NCBI RefSeq assembly: GCF_002788215.1
Contig: NZ_CP024845.1
Location: forward strand, 1,984,001-2,048,000
Source: Halohasta litchfieldiae
GTDB taxonomy: Archaea; Halobacteriota; Halobacteria; Halobacteriales; Haloferacaceae
DNA: 64,000 nucleotides
Direction: 5' to 3'
Positions within the stretch are counted from its first letter, which is position 1; each line of letters opens with the position of its first letter. A program made the translations under genes and the position numbers. Below are positions 52,614-62,186 of this stretch, piece after piece. The notes below the pieces were generated by a model. The model made no database searches and was not told the DNA's origin. It was given only the letters and a program-made list of their open reading frames with translations.

Positions 52614-54233
52614 ATGAAGATCAAATATCGGTTTCTGCTGGTGTTTGTTCTGGTGACGGTGGTTTCTGCTGGCGTTCTGGTGGGTGCCTTCGAGAGCTAT
52701 CGGAGCGATATTCGGACGGACGTCAGCGAGACCACCGAGCAGAACGCCGAGACGGCCGTGGCGATGCTCGACAGCCGACTCGCCGACCAACAGCGGAGCG
52801 TCGAACTCGCCGCCACCAACCCCTTACTCAGGGATCACGGCGACCCACAGCAGCAAGCAACGCTGTCGGCGTTCGTCGAGGAGTCGACGTTCAGTGGGGC
52901 CTCTGTCGTCGACCGCGAGGGACGAATGGTTTCGATTGCGGGCGTCGACAACGAGAGCCGCGATGCGGTTCTCGGTGAGGATTTCACTGATCGCCGCTAC
53001 GTCCAGCGTGCGTTGGCCGGCGAAAGCTACATTAGTGATCCGTTTCTGGCTGACACCGGCAACCACATCATCGTCATCAGTACGCCGATCCGCAACAACA
53101 GCGGCGCGGTTATCGGCGGGCTTACTGCGGCCTACGACCTCACCGATACGGACCTCTTTAGGCCGCTTGGGACGAGCGGCAACGAGACCGGTGTCACCGT
53201 CTCCAGCAACGGGACGATCCTGTATTCGACCGCCGGTGGCTTCGCCGAGAGTGCGACCGCAACCCGATCACTGTCGACGACTAACTGGGTCGTAACTAGT
53301 CACTACGACGCGGCAGCAATCAGGGGGGACCTCCGTCGGTTGGGTGGGATTCATCTGCTTGTGTCGGTGCTTCTCATCGGAACGATCACCGGGTTCGGCA
53401 TCTGGATCTACCAGTCGGAGATCAGGCATACAGAGCGACTCCACGACCGGATCGAGAACCTCGAAGCCCGCACCTACGACGATGACATCAAGTTCAGCGG
53501 CGCGACCGAGTGGCAGGGGATCGGCAGCGCGCTCGACCGCCTCTCGACGACATTGGCTCGCCGCGAGCAGATGTTGCTCGTCCTCAACCGGTTTCTCAGA
53601 CACAACCTTCGCAACGAACTCAACGTCGTGGTCGGCTACGCTGCCGACATCAAACGCGAGGCAGAGACGCTCGCGGAGCGTCGACGCGCCGAGACGATAG
53701 AAGCCAACATTTCGAGCGTGCTGTCGACGGCCGACCGGGTCCGACTCACTGAGCAACTGATCGATCCGACCGCCGTCGAGGATCAGTCAGTCGACCTCGT
53801 GGCACTGCTGACCGAACGGATCGACCAGGTGACTGCGGACTCCCCCGAGCTAACGGTGACGCTTGATACGCCGGAACGAGTAAGCGTTCAGGGTGGCGAG
53901 ACGCTCTCGTTTGCCATCGGGGAGCTACTCGAAAACGTCGCCTCACACAGCGGCACCGATCCCGTCGCACGAATCTCGCTCACGACGACCACCGACAGCG
54001 CCACGCTTCGCATCGCCGACGACGGGCCGGGCATTCACCCCGACGAGGCCGCGGTCATAACCGGCTCGAAGGAGATTACCCCGCTCCAACACAGTAGTGG
54101 ACTCGGTCTCTGGCTGGTCAACTGGATCATCCGTCGACACGATGGCTCACTCCGCATCCCGGACACTGATGCTGGCACTACAATTGAGATTACACTGCCG
54201 AGAACACGAGCTGGGAACTCCACAACGACATAG
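52614..54233 (+). CDS. Sensor histidine kinase with extracellular dCache domain
   Basis: 539 residues. Helix 1 (KYRFLLVFVLVTVVSAGVLV), a ~210-residue dCache-like extracellular domain (VVDREGRMVSIAGVDNES), then helix 2 near 250. The H box is FLRHNLRNELNVV, the N box GELLENVASHSG, with DDGPGI and GLGLWLV in the ATPase part. No response-regulator gene is adjacent, so it is an orphan. The short H-box helix is typical of haloarchaeal kinases. Confidence 0.9.
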   Translation: MKIKYRFLLVFVLVTVVSAGVLVGAFESYRSDIRTDVSETTEQNAETAVAMLDSRLADQQRSVELAATNPLLRDHGDPQQQATLSAFVEESTFSGASVVDREGRMVSIAGVDNESRDAVLGEDFTDRRYVQRALAGESYISDPFLADTGNHIIVISTPIRNNSGAVIGGLTAAYDLTDTDLFRPLGTSGNETGVTVSSNGTILYSTAGGFAESATATRSLSTTNWVVTSHYDAAAIRGDLRRLGGIHLLVSVLLIGTITGFGIWIYQSEIRHTERLHDRIENLEARTYDDDIKFSGATEWQGIGSALDRLSTTLARREQMLLVLNRFLRHNLRNELNVVVGYAADIKREAETLAERRRAETIEANISSVLSTADRVRLTEQLIDPTAVEDQSVDLVALLTERIDQVTADSPELTVTLDTPERVSVQGGETLSFAIGELLENVASHSGTDPVARISLTTTTDSATLRIADDGPGIHPDEAAVITGSKEITPLQHSSGLGLWLVNWIIRRHDGSLRIPDTDAGTTIEITLPRTRAGNSTTT

Positions 54234-54260
54234 CCGCCGAGTAGGCGACACCTACCAGCG

Positions 54261-55538
54261 TTAGGCGAACAGTTCGCGGGCGCTGTCGACCGCGTCGACG
54301 AGTTTGTCGATCTCTTCGCGGGTGTTGTAGATGTAGAAGGAGGCCCGCGCCGACGCCGCGGTGCCGAGGGTGTCGTGAAGCGGCTGGGTACAGTGGTCAC
54401 CGGCCCGGATCGCCACCGCGTAGTCGTTCAGAATACTTGAGAGGTCGTGGGCGTGAACGCCGTCGACGTTGAACGCGACCAGTCCACCGCGGTCGTCGCC
54501 CGGCGGACCGTAAATCGTCACGTCGTCGTACTCGGTGAGCCGGTCGTAGGCGTACTCCGCGAGCATTTCTTCGTGGGCCTGAACGTTTTCCATCCCGATC
54601 TCCTCAAGGTAGTCGATGGCCGCATGCAGGGCAATCGCTTGGGCGATACTCGGCGTTCCGGCCTCAAACTTCCACGGGAGGTCCTCCCACGTCGACTCCT
54701 CGTAGGTGACCTTCCGAATCATATCTCCTCCATAGAGATACGGCTGCATCGATTCGAGAATCTCTTCTTTTCCGTACAGCACGCCGATCCCGGTTGGGCC
54801 GAGCATCTTGTGGCCCGAAAAGGCATAGAAGTCCGCGTCGATGGCTTCGACGTCGACCGGCCTCGTCGGCACTGCTTGGGCCCCGTCGACGAAGGAGTAG
54901 GCACCAACTTCGTGGGCCATCTCGGTAATCTCGGCGACTGGATTTACGGTGCCGAGCGTATTCGAGACGTGGACCAGCGAGACCATCTCCGTCGAGTCGT
55001 CGATCAACTCGGCGGCGTGATCCATATCGAGTCTACCTTCCTCGTCGACTTCGATAAACCGGATTTCCGCGCCGGTGCGTTTGCAGATCTGTTGCCACGT
55101 CACCAACGAGGCGTGGTGTTCCATTTGGGTGGTGACCACTGAGTCTCCGGGTCCGAGTTCGGCCAGCCCCCACGCGTAGGCGACGAGGTTCATCGCCTCG
55201 GTCGTGTTTTTGGTGAAGACGATCTCTTCGCGGCCGTTTGCGTTGATGAACTCCGCGACACGGTCGTGGGCCTCCTCGTAGGCGACCGACGCCTCCTGAC
55301 TCAGTTGGTGAATGCCACGATGGACGTTGGCGTTGTAGCCGTAGTAGTAGTCGACAATGCTGTCGACGACCTGTTTCGGTGTCTGGCTCGTCGCGCCGTT
55401 GTCGAGGTAGACCAGCGGCTCGGTGTCCTCGCTACCTTCTCCAGCGGTGGAGACATCACCGCCGACCTTTCGGTCGAGGATGGGGAAATCCTCCCGAATC
55501 CGCTCGACATCGATTGGATACGTATCCTGCGTACTCAT
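54261..55538 (-). CDS. sufS: Cysteine desulfurase SufS
   Basis: 425 residues. PLP-binding Lys is in YAFSGHKMLGPTGIGVLYG around 240, and the active-site Cys is in AIRAGDHCTQPLH near 380. The opening IDVERIREDFPILDRKV fits group II desulfurases. It takes sulfur from cysteine for iron-sulfur cluster assembly. sufU/sufB/sufD are not adjacent. An acidic insert follows the first 30 residues. Confidence 0.94.
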   Translation of the reverse strand: MSTQDTYPIDVERIREDFPILDRKVGGDVSTAGEGSEDTEPLVYLDNGATSQTPKQVVDSIVDYYYGYNANVHRGIHQLSQEASVAYEEAHDRVAEFINANGREEIVFTKNTTEAMNLVAYAWGLAELGPGDSVVTTQMEHHASLVTWQQICKRTGAEIRFIEVDEEGRLDMDHAAELIDDSTEMVSLVHVSNTLGTVNPVAEITEMAHEVGAYSFVDGAQAVPTRPVDVEAIDADFYAFSGHKMLGPTGIGVLYGKEEILESMQPYLYGGDMIRKVTYEESTWEDLPWKFEAGTPSIAQAIALHAAIDYLEEIGMENVQAHEEMLAEYAYDRLTEYDDVTIYGPPGDDRGGLVAFNVDGVHAHDLSSILNDYAVAIRAGDHCTQPLHDTLGTAASARASFYIYNTREEIDKLVDAVDSARELFA

Positions 55539-55712
55539 TACGGTTGTCTTGGTGGTCCGAGGGTAACATGTCTTCGGTCTCTAAGCATTGATGAAACTGT
55601 ATTCGGTTTCAATCAGGCTGTGATGAATCCAGAGATGGCTGTTAGTCACAGACTACTCGTTTTTGAGAGTCAGCCTTCTCTCAGTAATAGTGACAAAAGG
55701 GACGTCCGACCG

Positions 55713-56012
55713 CTACATCCAGAGCAGTTGGGCATGCAGTGTGCCCTCTACTTCCAAGACACGTTCCTCGTCGACGATCCCGGCTTCGATAGCGACCGAC
55801 ACCGCTCGCTCGCCCACAATATTGGCGACGTCTGCCCGTGTGAGTCCGTCAACGACCGCTGCGTCGTCGACCTCGACGGCCTCCTCGCCGCCGTAGAACT
55901 CCTCGGTCACCTCAAGGCTCACTGGGTCGTCGACGAATGTCTCACCGAGACAGTCGGTGTCACAGATTGAGACCAGCAATCCCTCCGGTGTCTCCCGCTC
56001 ACGGAGGAGCAT
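55713..56012 (-). CDS. DUF424 family protein
   Basis: 99 residues. Recognisable DUF424 pattern: LLVSICDTDCLGETFVDDPVSLEVTEEFYGG (read in parts), then LTRADVANIVGERAVSVAIEAGIVD. The family is archaeal and small; I recall a proposed tie to translation or tRNA, but no activity is known to me. The ATG directly follows the stop of the TPR gene without a gap, so the two are a unit. Confidence 0.82.
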   Translation of the reverse strand: MLLRERETPEGLLVSICDTDCLGETFVDDPVSLEVTEEFYGGEEAVEVDDAAVVDGLTRADVANIVGERAVSVAIEAGIVDEERVLEVEGTLHAQLLWM

Positions 56013-56756
56013 TTAGAACTCCTCGGTGATCTCTTCTTCCTCGGCCGCCCGAATCTCGTCGGCCTGCTCGATGGCTTCCTGGGCGGCTTCCTCCTCGCCG
56101 AGTTCTTCGTGTGCCAGTGCTTTCTCTTCGAGAATGTCGACGTTTCGCATGCCGAGCCGGATCGCGTTGTCGAAGGCGTTGACGGCGTCCTCGTAGAGGC
56201 CGCGCTCCGAGAGGAAGAATCCCCGATTGTACCACGCCTGTGGGAAGCGTGGGTCGATCTCGACGGCGCGCTCGGCGTGTTCGAGTGCCTGTTCGGTTCG
56301 GCCGTACTCCCACAGCGCGTACGCAAGGTTCGTTTCGGCGCTGGCGGCATGTTCGGAGTCGTCGTCGATCCGGAGCGCCTCCTTGTAGGCACTGATCGCC
56401 TCGCCGTACTCTTCGAGTTGGCCGTGGGCCGCGCCCTTGTTGACCCACGCCTCCTGTGCATCCAGCGAATCTTCGTCGGCAAATCGGGCCGCGCGCTCGA
56501 AGGTTTCGCTTGCCTCCTCGAAGCGGTTGATCCCCATATAGGAGAGTCCAACGTCGATCAGTTCTTCGACGTCGACCTGATCCGAGGAAATATTACGCTT
56601 GTCAAGAATATCAGCGAGTGCGTGGGCGTCGACCGGGTCGATCTGGGTGTGATCGCCCGACAACGTCTCGGGATCGAGGGTGAACTCCTCGTGGTCATTG
56701 TCGACCCCTTGGCCCTCGGAGAACTCATGAGATCGCCGCTCTGGCTCGTCTGTCAT
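56013..56756 (-). CDS. Tetratricopeptide repeat protein
   Basis: 247 residues. After an acidic N-terminus, TPR-like helical pairs appear: LIDVGLSYMGINRFEEASETFERAARF, AWVNKGAAHGQLEEYGEAISAYKEALRI, ANLAYALWEYGRTEQALEHAERAVEI-type and WYNRGFFLSERGLYEDAVNAFDNAI-type repeats (roughly four to five). It should be a protein-binding scaffold; the partner may be DUF424, which starts right after its stop. Confidence 0.9.
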   Translation of the reverse strand: MTDEPERRSHEFSEGQGVDNDHEEFTLDPETLSGDHTQIDPVDAHALADILDKRNISSDQVDVEELIDVGLSYMGINRFEEASETFERAARFADEDSLDAQEAWVNKGAAHGQLEEYGEAISAYKEALRIDDDSEHAASAETNLAYALWEYGRTEQALEHAERAVEIDPRFPQAWYNRGFFLSERGLYEDAVNAFDNAIRLGMRNVDILEEKALAHEELGEEEAAQEAIEQADEIRAAEEEEITEEF

Positions 56757-56808
56757 AGGGGGAATTGGGAGCCATATCGGGTAAGGGTTGCGTCGTTAGG
56801 ATCGCCGG

Positions 56809-57234
56809 TCAGTGGACGATAGTCACCGGCACCGGCGACTCGTGGGCGACGGTTTCGGCCACGTTGCCCAACAGCAGCCGCTCGGCAAGGGTGCTGCTGC
56901 TGCTGTGGCTCCCGATAATGACCTGATCGTACTCGCTGGCATGCTCGATAATCGTCTTTGCGGGCATCCCGAGATCGACCTCGGTTTCGATTTTACAGCC
57001 TGCCTCGGCGGCGAGTTCGCGGGCCCGCGTGAGGACCGGTTCGGCTCGCTCGGCGACGGCGTCGTCGATATCGTCCGATATCGCGAGGCTCATTGCCCCA
57101 CCCATGTACGACGTCGGGCTTCCGGCGACGTGGAGCACGGTAATCTCGGCGTCGGGAAACGTTTCGAGGGCGAACTGGAGGGCTGTTTCAGCCATCTCCG
57201 AATCGTCCATCGGAACGAGTATGTGTGAGACCAT
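56809..57234 (-). CDS. Universal stress protein UspA family
   Basis: 141 residues. It opens VSHILVPMDDSEMAETALQFAL and ends with the ATP site IIGSHSSSSTLAERLLLGNVAETVAHESPVPVTIV (read in parts; G-x2-S-x9-G type, with Ser for one glycine). It stands alone, with a 181-base gap to uvsE. Confidence 0.92.
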   Translation of the reverse strand: MVSHILVPMDDSEMAETALQFALETFPDAEITVLHVAGSPTSYMGGAMSLAISDDIDDAVAERAEPVLTRARELAAEAGCKIETEVDLGMPAKTIIEHASEYDQVIIGSHSSSSTLAERLLLGNVAETVAHESPVPVTIVH

Positions 57235-57415
57235 GGCACACCAATGCGCCGAACACTGATAATACCGACTGCCGTTAGCAATTTGGTCTATACTCGTACT
57301 ATATTCCCGTCTCTATACGGCTATTTATGAGATAGCTACTGACAGTCCGTCGACTGGCTGTCCGTGGCGGTCGACTTCCGGTTTTCGTGTTCAGTCGACT
57401 CACTGCGACGTTTGC

Positions 57416-58384
57416 TCAGTCGCTTCGGTGCTGTTGTCGATACTGCAGGACGGCCTGATCTTTCATTTTGGCTTCGATCATCACGTCGACCGTCTCTCCG
57501 TGGGTCTGGATCGGTCCTGCGACGTAGTCCGAATGGTTCCGTGGCGAAATTGTGGGGTCGGCTTCGTGAAGTCGACGGGGTTCGCTGTAATGCATGATCG
57601 GTCGGCTGTTGTCAGGCCATGTGTCGACCGCCTGTTCGAGGGCCTCGCGGCCAGTGAGTCCCCGGTCGGTGAACTGGTGATGAAGGGCGTCGTAGACGAC
57701 CGGGACCCCGATCTCGTCATGGACCGATTCCACGAGTTCAGGTACGCTCCACAACGACTCCTTGTCGTCGTTTTCGACCGTTAGGCGGTCACTAACAGCG
57801 GGTGACAGCTGTTCGACTGCCTCACAGAACCGCTCGGCAGTCGCTTCCTTGTCGCTGTAATGAGCTCCGATGTGGATGTTGATCGAGTTGTACGGTGTTC
57901 GTGAGAGGCCCATCGCGTCCATCAGGTCGCCGTGGCATTCGAGGTCGACGATGGAGTTGTCGACCACCGATTCAGTGGGACTGGCGAGTTTGACGAAATG
58001 ATCGGGGTGAAAGGTGAGCCGCAGGTCGTGTGTCTCGGCGAGGGCACCGATTTCCGAAAGCAGCCGCAGGACGGTGTCGCTGTTCGGGAGGTCAGCGAGG
58101 TCGTACTGGCTATACCACGGGATGAGGTCCGACGAGATCCGGTAGAACTGGATGTCGTTTTCGAGATTCCACTCGATAACGCGACGAACGCCACGACAGT
58201 TCGATTCGGCCAGTTCACCCGCATAGTCGAGGCCACGGTCTTCGAACGTCGCCTTCTGCATCCCGCGGTTCGTCCGCACGTCCTCCTCGCGAAGCGTCCG
58301 GTTTAATGCTGCATAGCCGAACCGTGGGCTTGTCGTCTCGTCGGTCGTCTCCCCCTCGCCCGCGTGTGTTGGATTAGTCGACAC
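57416..58384 (-). CDS. uvsE: UV DNA damage endonuclease UvsE/UVDE
   Basis: 322 residues, TIM-barrel. Diagnostic segments are RFGYAALNRTLREEDV, FYRISSDLIPWYSQYDL, LTFHPDHFVKLASP, NIHIGAHYSDKEA, LTVENDDKE and PVVYDALHHQ, supplying the metal-binding His/Glu/Asp set. It nicks 5' of UV photoproducts and some other lesions in an excision pathway alternative to UvrABC. Patchy in archaea. radA is the divergent neighbour. Confidence 0.94.
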   Translation of the reverse strand: MSTNPTHAGEGETTDETTSPRFGYAALNRTLREEDVRTNRGMQKATFEDRGLDYAGELAESNCRGVRRVIEWNLENDIQFYRISSDLIPWYSQYDLADLPNSDTVLRLLSEIGALAETHDLRLTFHPDHFVKLASPTESVVDNSIVDLECHGDLMDAMGLSRTPYNSINIHIGAHYSDKEATAERFCEAVEQLSPAVSDRLTVENDDKESLWSVPELVESVHDEIGVPVVYDALHHQFTDRGLTGREALEQAVDTWPDNSRPIMHYSEPRRLHEADPTISPRNHSDYVAGPIQTHGETVDVMIEAKMKDQAVLQYRQQHRSD

Positions 58385-58508
58385 AGTACTGTCTCAGGTA
58401 GGTGATCGCCGGATGTAGGCGTTCCGTTTGGGATGCTTTCGGGAGCGCTGTTCACTTTCAGTCCGCGGTTAGCGATAGTTTATCCCCTCGGAGTGAGTAG
58501 TCGATACA

Positions 58509-59543
58509 ATGGTCGCACAATCTGATATCGAAGGGCTTCCGGGCGTCGGTCCGGCGACTGCTGACAAACTCTCTGATGCGGGCTACGATACATACAATGG
58601 GCTGGCTGTGTCGAGTCCCCGCGAGCTATCCGACGCCGTCGACGTCGGGCAGGGAACGGCCTCCGACATCATCGCCGCGGCCCGCGAGGCCGCCGATGTC
58701 GGTGGGTTCGAAAGCGGCTCGACTGTTCTCGACCGCCGCAACGAGATCGGCAAACTCTCGACCGGTGTTCCGGCAGTCGACGAGCTGCTCGGCGGCGGCG
58801 TCGAAACCCAGTCGATGACCGAGATCTACGGCGGGTTCGGTGTCGGCAAATCCCAGTTTAGCCACCAGCTAGCGGTCAACGTCCAACTCGATCAAGAACA
58901 CGGCGGGCTTGCGGGGCGAGCGATTGTGGTCGACACCGAGGACGCCTTCCGGCCCGAGCGGATCGACGACATGGTTCGCGGACTCGATCCGGAGATTCTG
59001 GAGGCCGAACGCGAACGCCGCGGGATCGAGGGGAGCATCGACGACGAGGAGACGATGGCGGCACTCGTCACCGACTTCCTGAAGTATATCCACGTCGCTC
59101 GCGCGTTCAACTCCGACCACCAAATGCTGTTGGCGAAAACTGCGGCCGATATGGCCGCTGAGTACGCTGACGACGACCGCCCGGTGCGACTGGTCGTCTA
59201 CGACTCGCTGACTGCCCACTTCCGCGCCGAGTTCGTCGGACGGGGGGAACTCGCTCAGCGACAGCAGAAACTCAACCGGCATATTCACGACCTCCTGCGC
59301 ATTGGCAGCCTCCACAACGTTTCCATCCTCGTGATGAATCAGGTCCAGAGTAACCCCGACTCCTACTTCGGCGATCCGACCAAGCCGGTCGGTGGCAACA
59401 TCCTCGGCCACGCCTCGACGATCCGGGTGTATCTCAAAAACTCGAAAGCCACGAAACGTGTGTTCCGGCTTGTCGACGCACCGAATCTCGCCGACGGTGA
59501 GGCGATCTTGCGCGTCGAAGACGGCGGCCTGAAACCCGAGTAG
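58509..59543 (+). CDS. radA: DNA repair and recombination recombinase RadA
   Basis: 344 residues. An N-terminal helix-hairpin-helix domain (LPGVGPATADKLSDAGYDTY) precedes the RecA core with Walker A GGFGVGKSQ, Walker B RLVVYDSLTAHF and the L2 region NQVQSNPDSYFGDPTKPVGG. This is the archaeal Rad51/RecA homologue. No intein is present. Gly replaces the usual Glu at the first position of Walker A (GEFGxGKSQ), which is outside the Lys/Ser core. Confidence 0.97.
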   Translation: MVAQSDIEGLPGVGPATADKLSDAGYDTYNGLAVSSPRELSDAVDVGQGTASDIIAAAREAADVGGFESGSTVLDRRNEIGKLSTGVPAVDELLGGGVETQSMTEIYGGFGVGKSQFSHQLAVNVQLDQEHGGLAGRAIVVDTEDAFRPERIDDMVRGLDPEILEAERERRGIEGSIDDEETMAALVTDFLKYIHVARAFNSDHQMLLAKTAADMAAEYADDDRPVRLVVYDSLTAHFRAEFVGRGELAQRQQKLNRHIHDLLRIGSLHNVSILVMNQVQSNPDSYFGDPTKPVGGNILGHASTIRVYLKNSKATKRVFRLVDAPNLADGEAILRVEDGGLKPE

Positions 59544-59563
59544 GACAGTACAGCACCCGACAG

Positions 59564-60433
59564 CTACATATTGACGTCTTCGATGTGATCGGAGACGACC
59601 GCTTGGCCTTTCGCAGTGAGTTTCATGCCAGTTTCGATATCCTCGATCAGCTCTTTATCGCGCAGCTGATCGAGGATGACCTGTGTCTCGTTGACATCGC
59701 CCGTGAGGAGGTCTTGCAGTTTGGCCCGCCCGCCAGCACTGTACAGCGTGACCAGCGCCTCGATCTGTTCTTCGGTAAAGGTGAGATCTTCCAGCTCCTC
59801 CATCAGCTCGCTGTATTCGAGCTTGAGGAACCGACCCAAGAGGTTCAGCTTCCGATTGTTGGGGAGCGTAATGATCGTCGACAGTGTCGTTCCCCCGGAG
59901 GCGTGGTCGACTGTCAGTGCAGGACGCGTTTTCCCGCCCAAGTTGCGCTTTTCGCGGCCGAAGCTGGTCACCGAGCCCAGATCGATCTCGAAATCGCCGC
60001 CGTTGCCGTCCAGCCGGAGGGTGCCCTCGCTGAGCTTGAGCTTCATCTTTCGATCCCCGGCGTCAGTCACGCGGCCACCGCGTTTTGCCGGATGTTTGAC
60101 GATCACGGTCTGGCCGCTGAGCAGGACCTTGAAAAATACCGTTTTGAACCGCTCGACGTTCTCGCCTTTGCCTTCGATGATCGCGGTTCGCTTGCTGTCG
60201 CCGTCGGCGTAGGCAATGGTGACGGTGTCGCTGAAAAACTCTGCGAGCGCTGGCGGGACCGTGCCGAGGTTGATGTCGATAACGTTCGACAGTGGGATCG
60301 TGGTTTTAAAATCGCCCGTCGCAAGCACGAGCCGTTTGTGGCTCAACAGGATGCGTCCAGTAACGGGCTCGGCCGACTCCACGTCCGCAGTGTGGAACCG
60401 GCCGACGAAATCCGCTACCGCTGTCTCGCTCAT
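59564..60433 (-). CDS. cheF: Archaeal chemotaxis protein CheF
   Basis: 289 residues. It opens AVADFVGRFHTADVESAEPVTGRILLSHKRLVLA and ends with a winged-helix-like tail (EEQIEALVTLYSAGGRAKLQDLL, DVNETQVILDQLRDKELIED), the CheF (DUF439) architecture. CheF couples CheY to the archaellum motor switch. No other che or arl genes are in the window, so this copy is isolated. The ATG at 60433 fits the family start. Confidence 0.88.
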   Translation of the reverse strand: MSETAVADFVGRFHTADVESAEPVTGRILLSHKRLVLATGDFKTTIPLSNVIDINLGTVPPALAEFFSDTVTIAYADGDSKRTAIIEGKGENVERFKTVFFKVLLSGQTVIVKHPAKRGGRVTDAGDRKMKLKLSEGTLRLDGNGGDFEIDLGSVTSFGREKRNLGGKTRPALTVDHASGGTTLSTIITLPNNRKLNLLGRFLKLEYSELMEELEDLTFTEEQIEALVTLYSAGGRAKLQDLLTGDVNETQVILDQLRDKELIEDIETGMKLTAKGQAVVSDHIEDVNM

Positions 60434-60613
60434 TATGTTTGCTTGTATGTTGTGTCCTCTTGACTGTTTCGCGCGACAGTCGCTAGTTTTATTTATACCT
60501 TTTCGGCTGGATGGGTTCTGTGGTTCGAGAGAACTCACAATGTTCGTAATTTTTCGGTCGACCGAATGATGGAACAGCAAACTCTAATGGGATGGGTACC
60601 GAATCGTGAACTG

Positions 60614-61003
60614 ATGCCCACGGTAACTTACCTAAACTACGAGGTACTCGACGACGAAGGATGGGAGATCGACGACGACGATCTCTTCGCAAACGCAGAA
60701 GATGCCGGTCTCGATGACGAGGACTTTGGCTCGCTCGACGTCAACGAAGGCGAGTACATCCTCGAAGCCGCCGAGGCACAGGGCTTTGATTGGCCCTTCT
60801 CGTGCCGCGCCGGTGCCTGTGCGAACTGTGCTGCCATCGTCAAAGAGGGCGAGATCGACATGGACATGCAGCAGATCCTCTCCGATGAGGAAGTCGACGA
60901 CAAGAACGTTCGACTCACCTGTATCGGAAGCCCGGCCGCAGACGAGATCAAGATCGTCTACAACGCCAAACATCTCGACTACCTGCAGAACCGCGTTATC
61001 TAA
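60614..61003 (+). CDS. fer: Haloarchaeal [2Fe-2S] ferredoxin
   Basis: 129 residues from the ATG at 60614 ([20 protein letters not shown]). The N-terminal acidic insertion ([18 protein letters not shown]) is typical of halophilic plant-type ferredoxins. Ligands are CRAGACANC and the later single Cys in VRLTCIGSP. It is the expected electron carrier for 2-oxoacid:ferredoxin oxidoreductases. The ATG at 60566 would add 16 residues not seen in the family. Confidence 0.95.
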   Translation: MPTVTYLNYEVLDDEGWEIDDDDLFANAEDAGLDDEDFGSLDVNEGEYILEAAEAQGFDWPFSCRAGACANCAAIVKEGEIDMDMQQILSDEEVDDKNVRLTCIGSPAADEIKIVYNAKHLDYLQNRVI

Positions 61004-61126
61004 ACGCAGCACAGAGATCCACCATTTTTTTGAGTGCTCTCCGGTGAGCGACAGCGTTCTCGGTTTCCCCGGCACCCTCAGTCGACACCTAAACACCTAT
61101 CTACCCTGACGTTCCGACATGGAACA

Positions 61127-62128
61127 ATGATCGCTTCGGGACCTGATCTGCTTCGGCTCGTCGTGTTGCCTATCTTCGCGTGGGCGGCGTGGCGAGATAT
61201 CAACACCCGTCGACTGCCCAACCGACTGTGGCCACCGCTTGCGGCGCTTGGACTCGTCCTGCTTGGGTGGGAGGCCATCCAACTGGCTCCCTTCGGAACG
61301 CCTCCGGGGCAACTGTTCGTCGTTCAGGTCGGCATTAGTCTCCTTTTTATTGCACCGTTAGGCTATGCCTTCTGGTGGTTCGGTGCCTTCGGTGGGGCGG
61401 ACGCCAAGGCGATGATCGTCCTTGCGATCTTGCTGCCGACGTTCCCCTCTTATACCCTCGGTAGCCTTGAACTTCCGCTGGTCGGGCTTGACACGTCTAT
61501 CGGCGTCTTCTCGCTGACGATCCTCACGAATACCGTGTTGATCGCGGCGATTGCGCCAATCCTACTGGGGGTCGGGAACCTCGTTCGTGGCTACATCGAG
61601 CCGAAAGCGATGTTTTTCGCCCGGCCCGTGCGCGTCGACTCGATACCGGATCGCCACGGGAAACTGTTCGAGACGCCCGACGGCATCACCCGCAGTGGGC
61701 TGGATCTCGACGCGCTGCGGATGTACCTTCGGTGGCGCGGAACGACGCTGGCGAATCTTCAGGCCGAGCCTGAATCCCACCGCGCTCCAGAGACGGTCGA
61801 CGAAACCCACGAACCAACGGATGGTGGTACCCACGTCGGTCCCCGGACTGACGGCGGCGTCGAGCAGACCGCAGTCGAATCCGACACCGAATCGGTCGAC
61901 GATCCGTGGGTCGCCGAGCGGTTTTTCGAGGAGATAGACGGGACGGCCTACGGTTCGACGCCCGAGGGGCTCCGAGCGGCGCTTGAACTGCTGGCCACTA
62001 CCGACCGCGAGACGCTGTGGGTTTCGCCCGGTCTGCCGTTTGTGGTCCCGATGTTCGTCGGCCTGCTTGTCGCCTTCAGCTACGGCGACCTGCTGTTCGG
62101 CCTGTTCGGCTGGCTCGGCTTCTTTTAA
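61127..62128 (+). CDS. pibD: Prepilin/prearchaellin peptidase PibD
   Basis: 333 residues. Two catalytic Asp motifs are visible: AAWRDINTRRLPN, and FGGADAKAM (the G-x-x-D element). About six membrane helices. Between helices 5 and 6 a soluble loop of ~150 acidic residues (about 160-310) separates the last helix; this is longer than in crenarchaeal PibD but seen in haloarchaea. It removes class III signal peptides of pilins and archaellins. The ATG at 61127 fits. Confidence 0.9.
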   Translation: MIASGPDLLRLVVLPIFAWAAWRDINTRRLPNRLWPPLAALGLVLLGWEAIQLAPFGTPPGQLFVVQVGISLLFIAPLGYAFWWFGAFGGADAKAMIVLAILLPTFPSYTLGSLELPLVGLDTSIGVFSLTILTNTVLIAAIAPILLGVGNLVRGYIEPKAMFFARPVRVDSIPDRHGKLFETPDGITRSGLDLDALRMYLRWRGTTLANLQAEPESHRAPETVDETHEPTDGGTHVGPRTDGGVEQTAVESDTESVDDPWVAERFFEEIDGTAYGSTPEGLRAALELLATTDRETLWVSPGLPFVVPMFVGLLVAFSYGDLLFGLFGWLGFF

Positions 62129-62186
62129 GTAGTCGGCTGCTACCAACGGGAAAGCCCTATTGGTCATCCACTCCTCGTTTGTGCCA

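Noticed and set aside
59585-60463. 292-codon open frame antisense to cheF
   Set aside because: Same reason: it is a shadow of a gene with clear family motifs.
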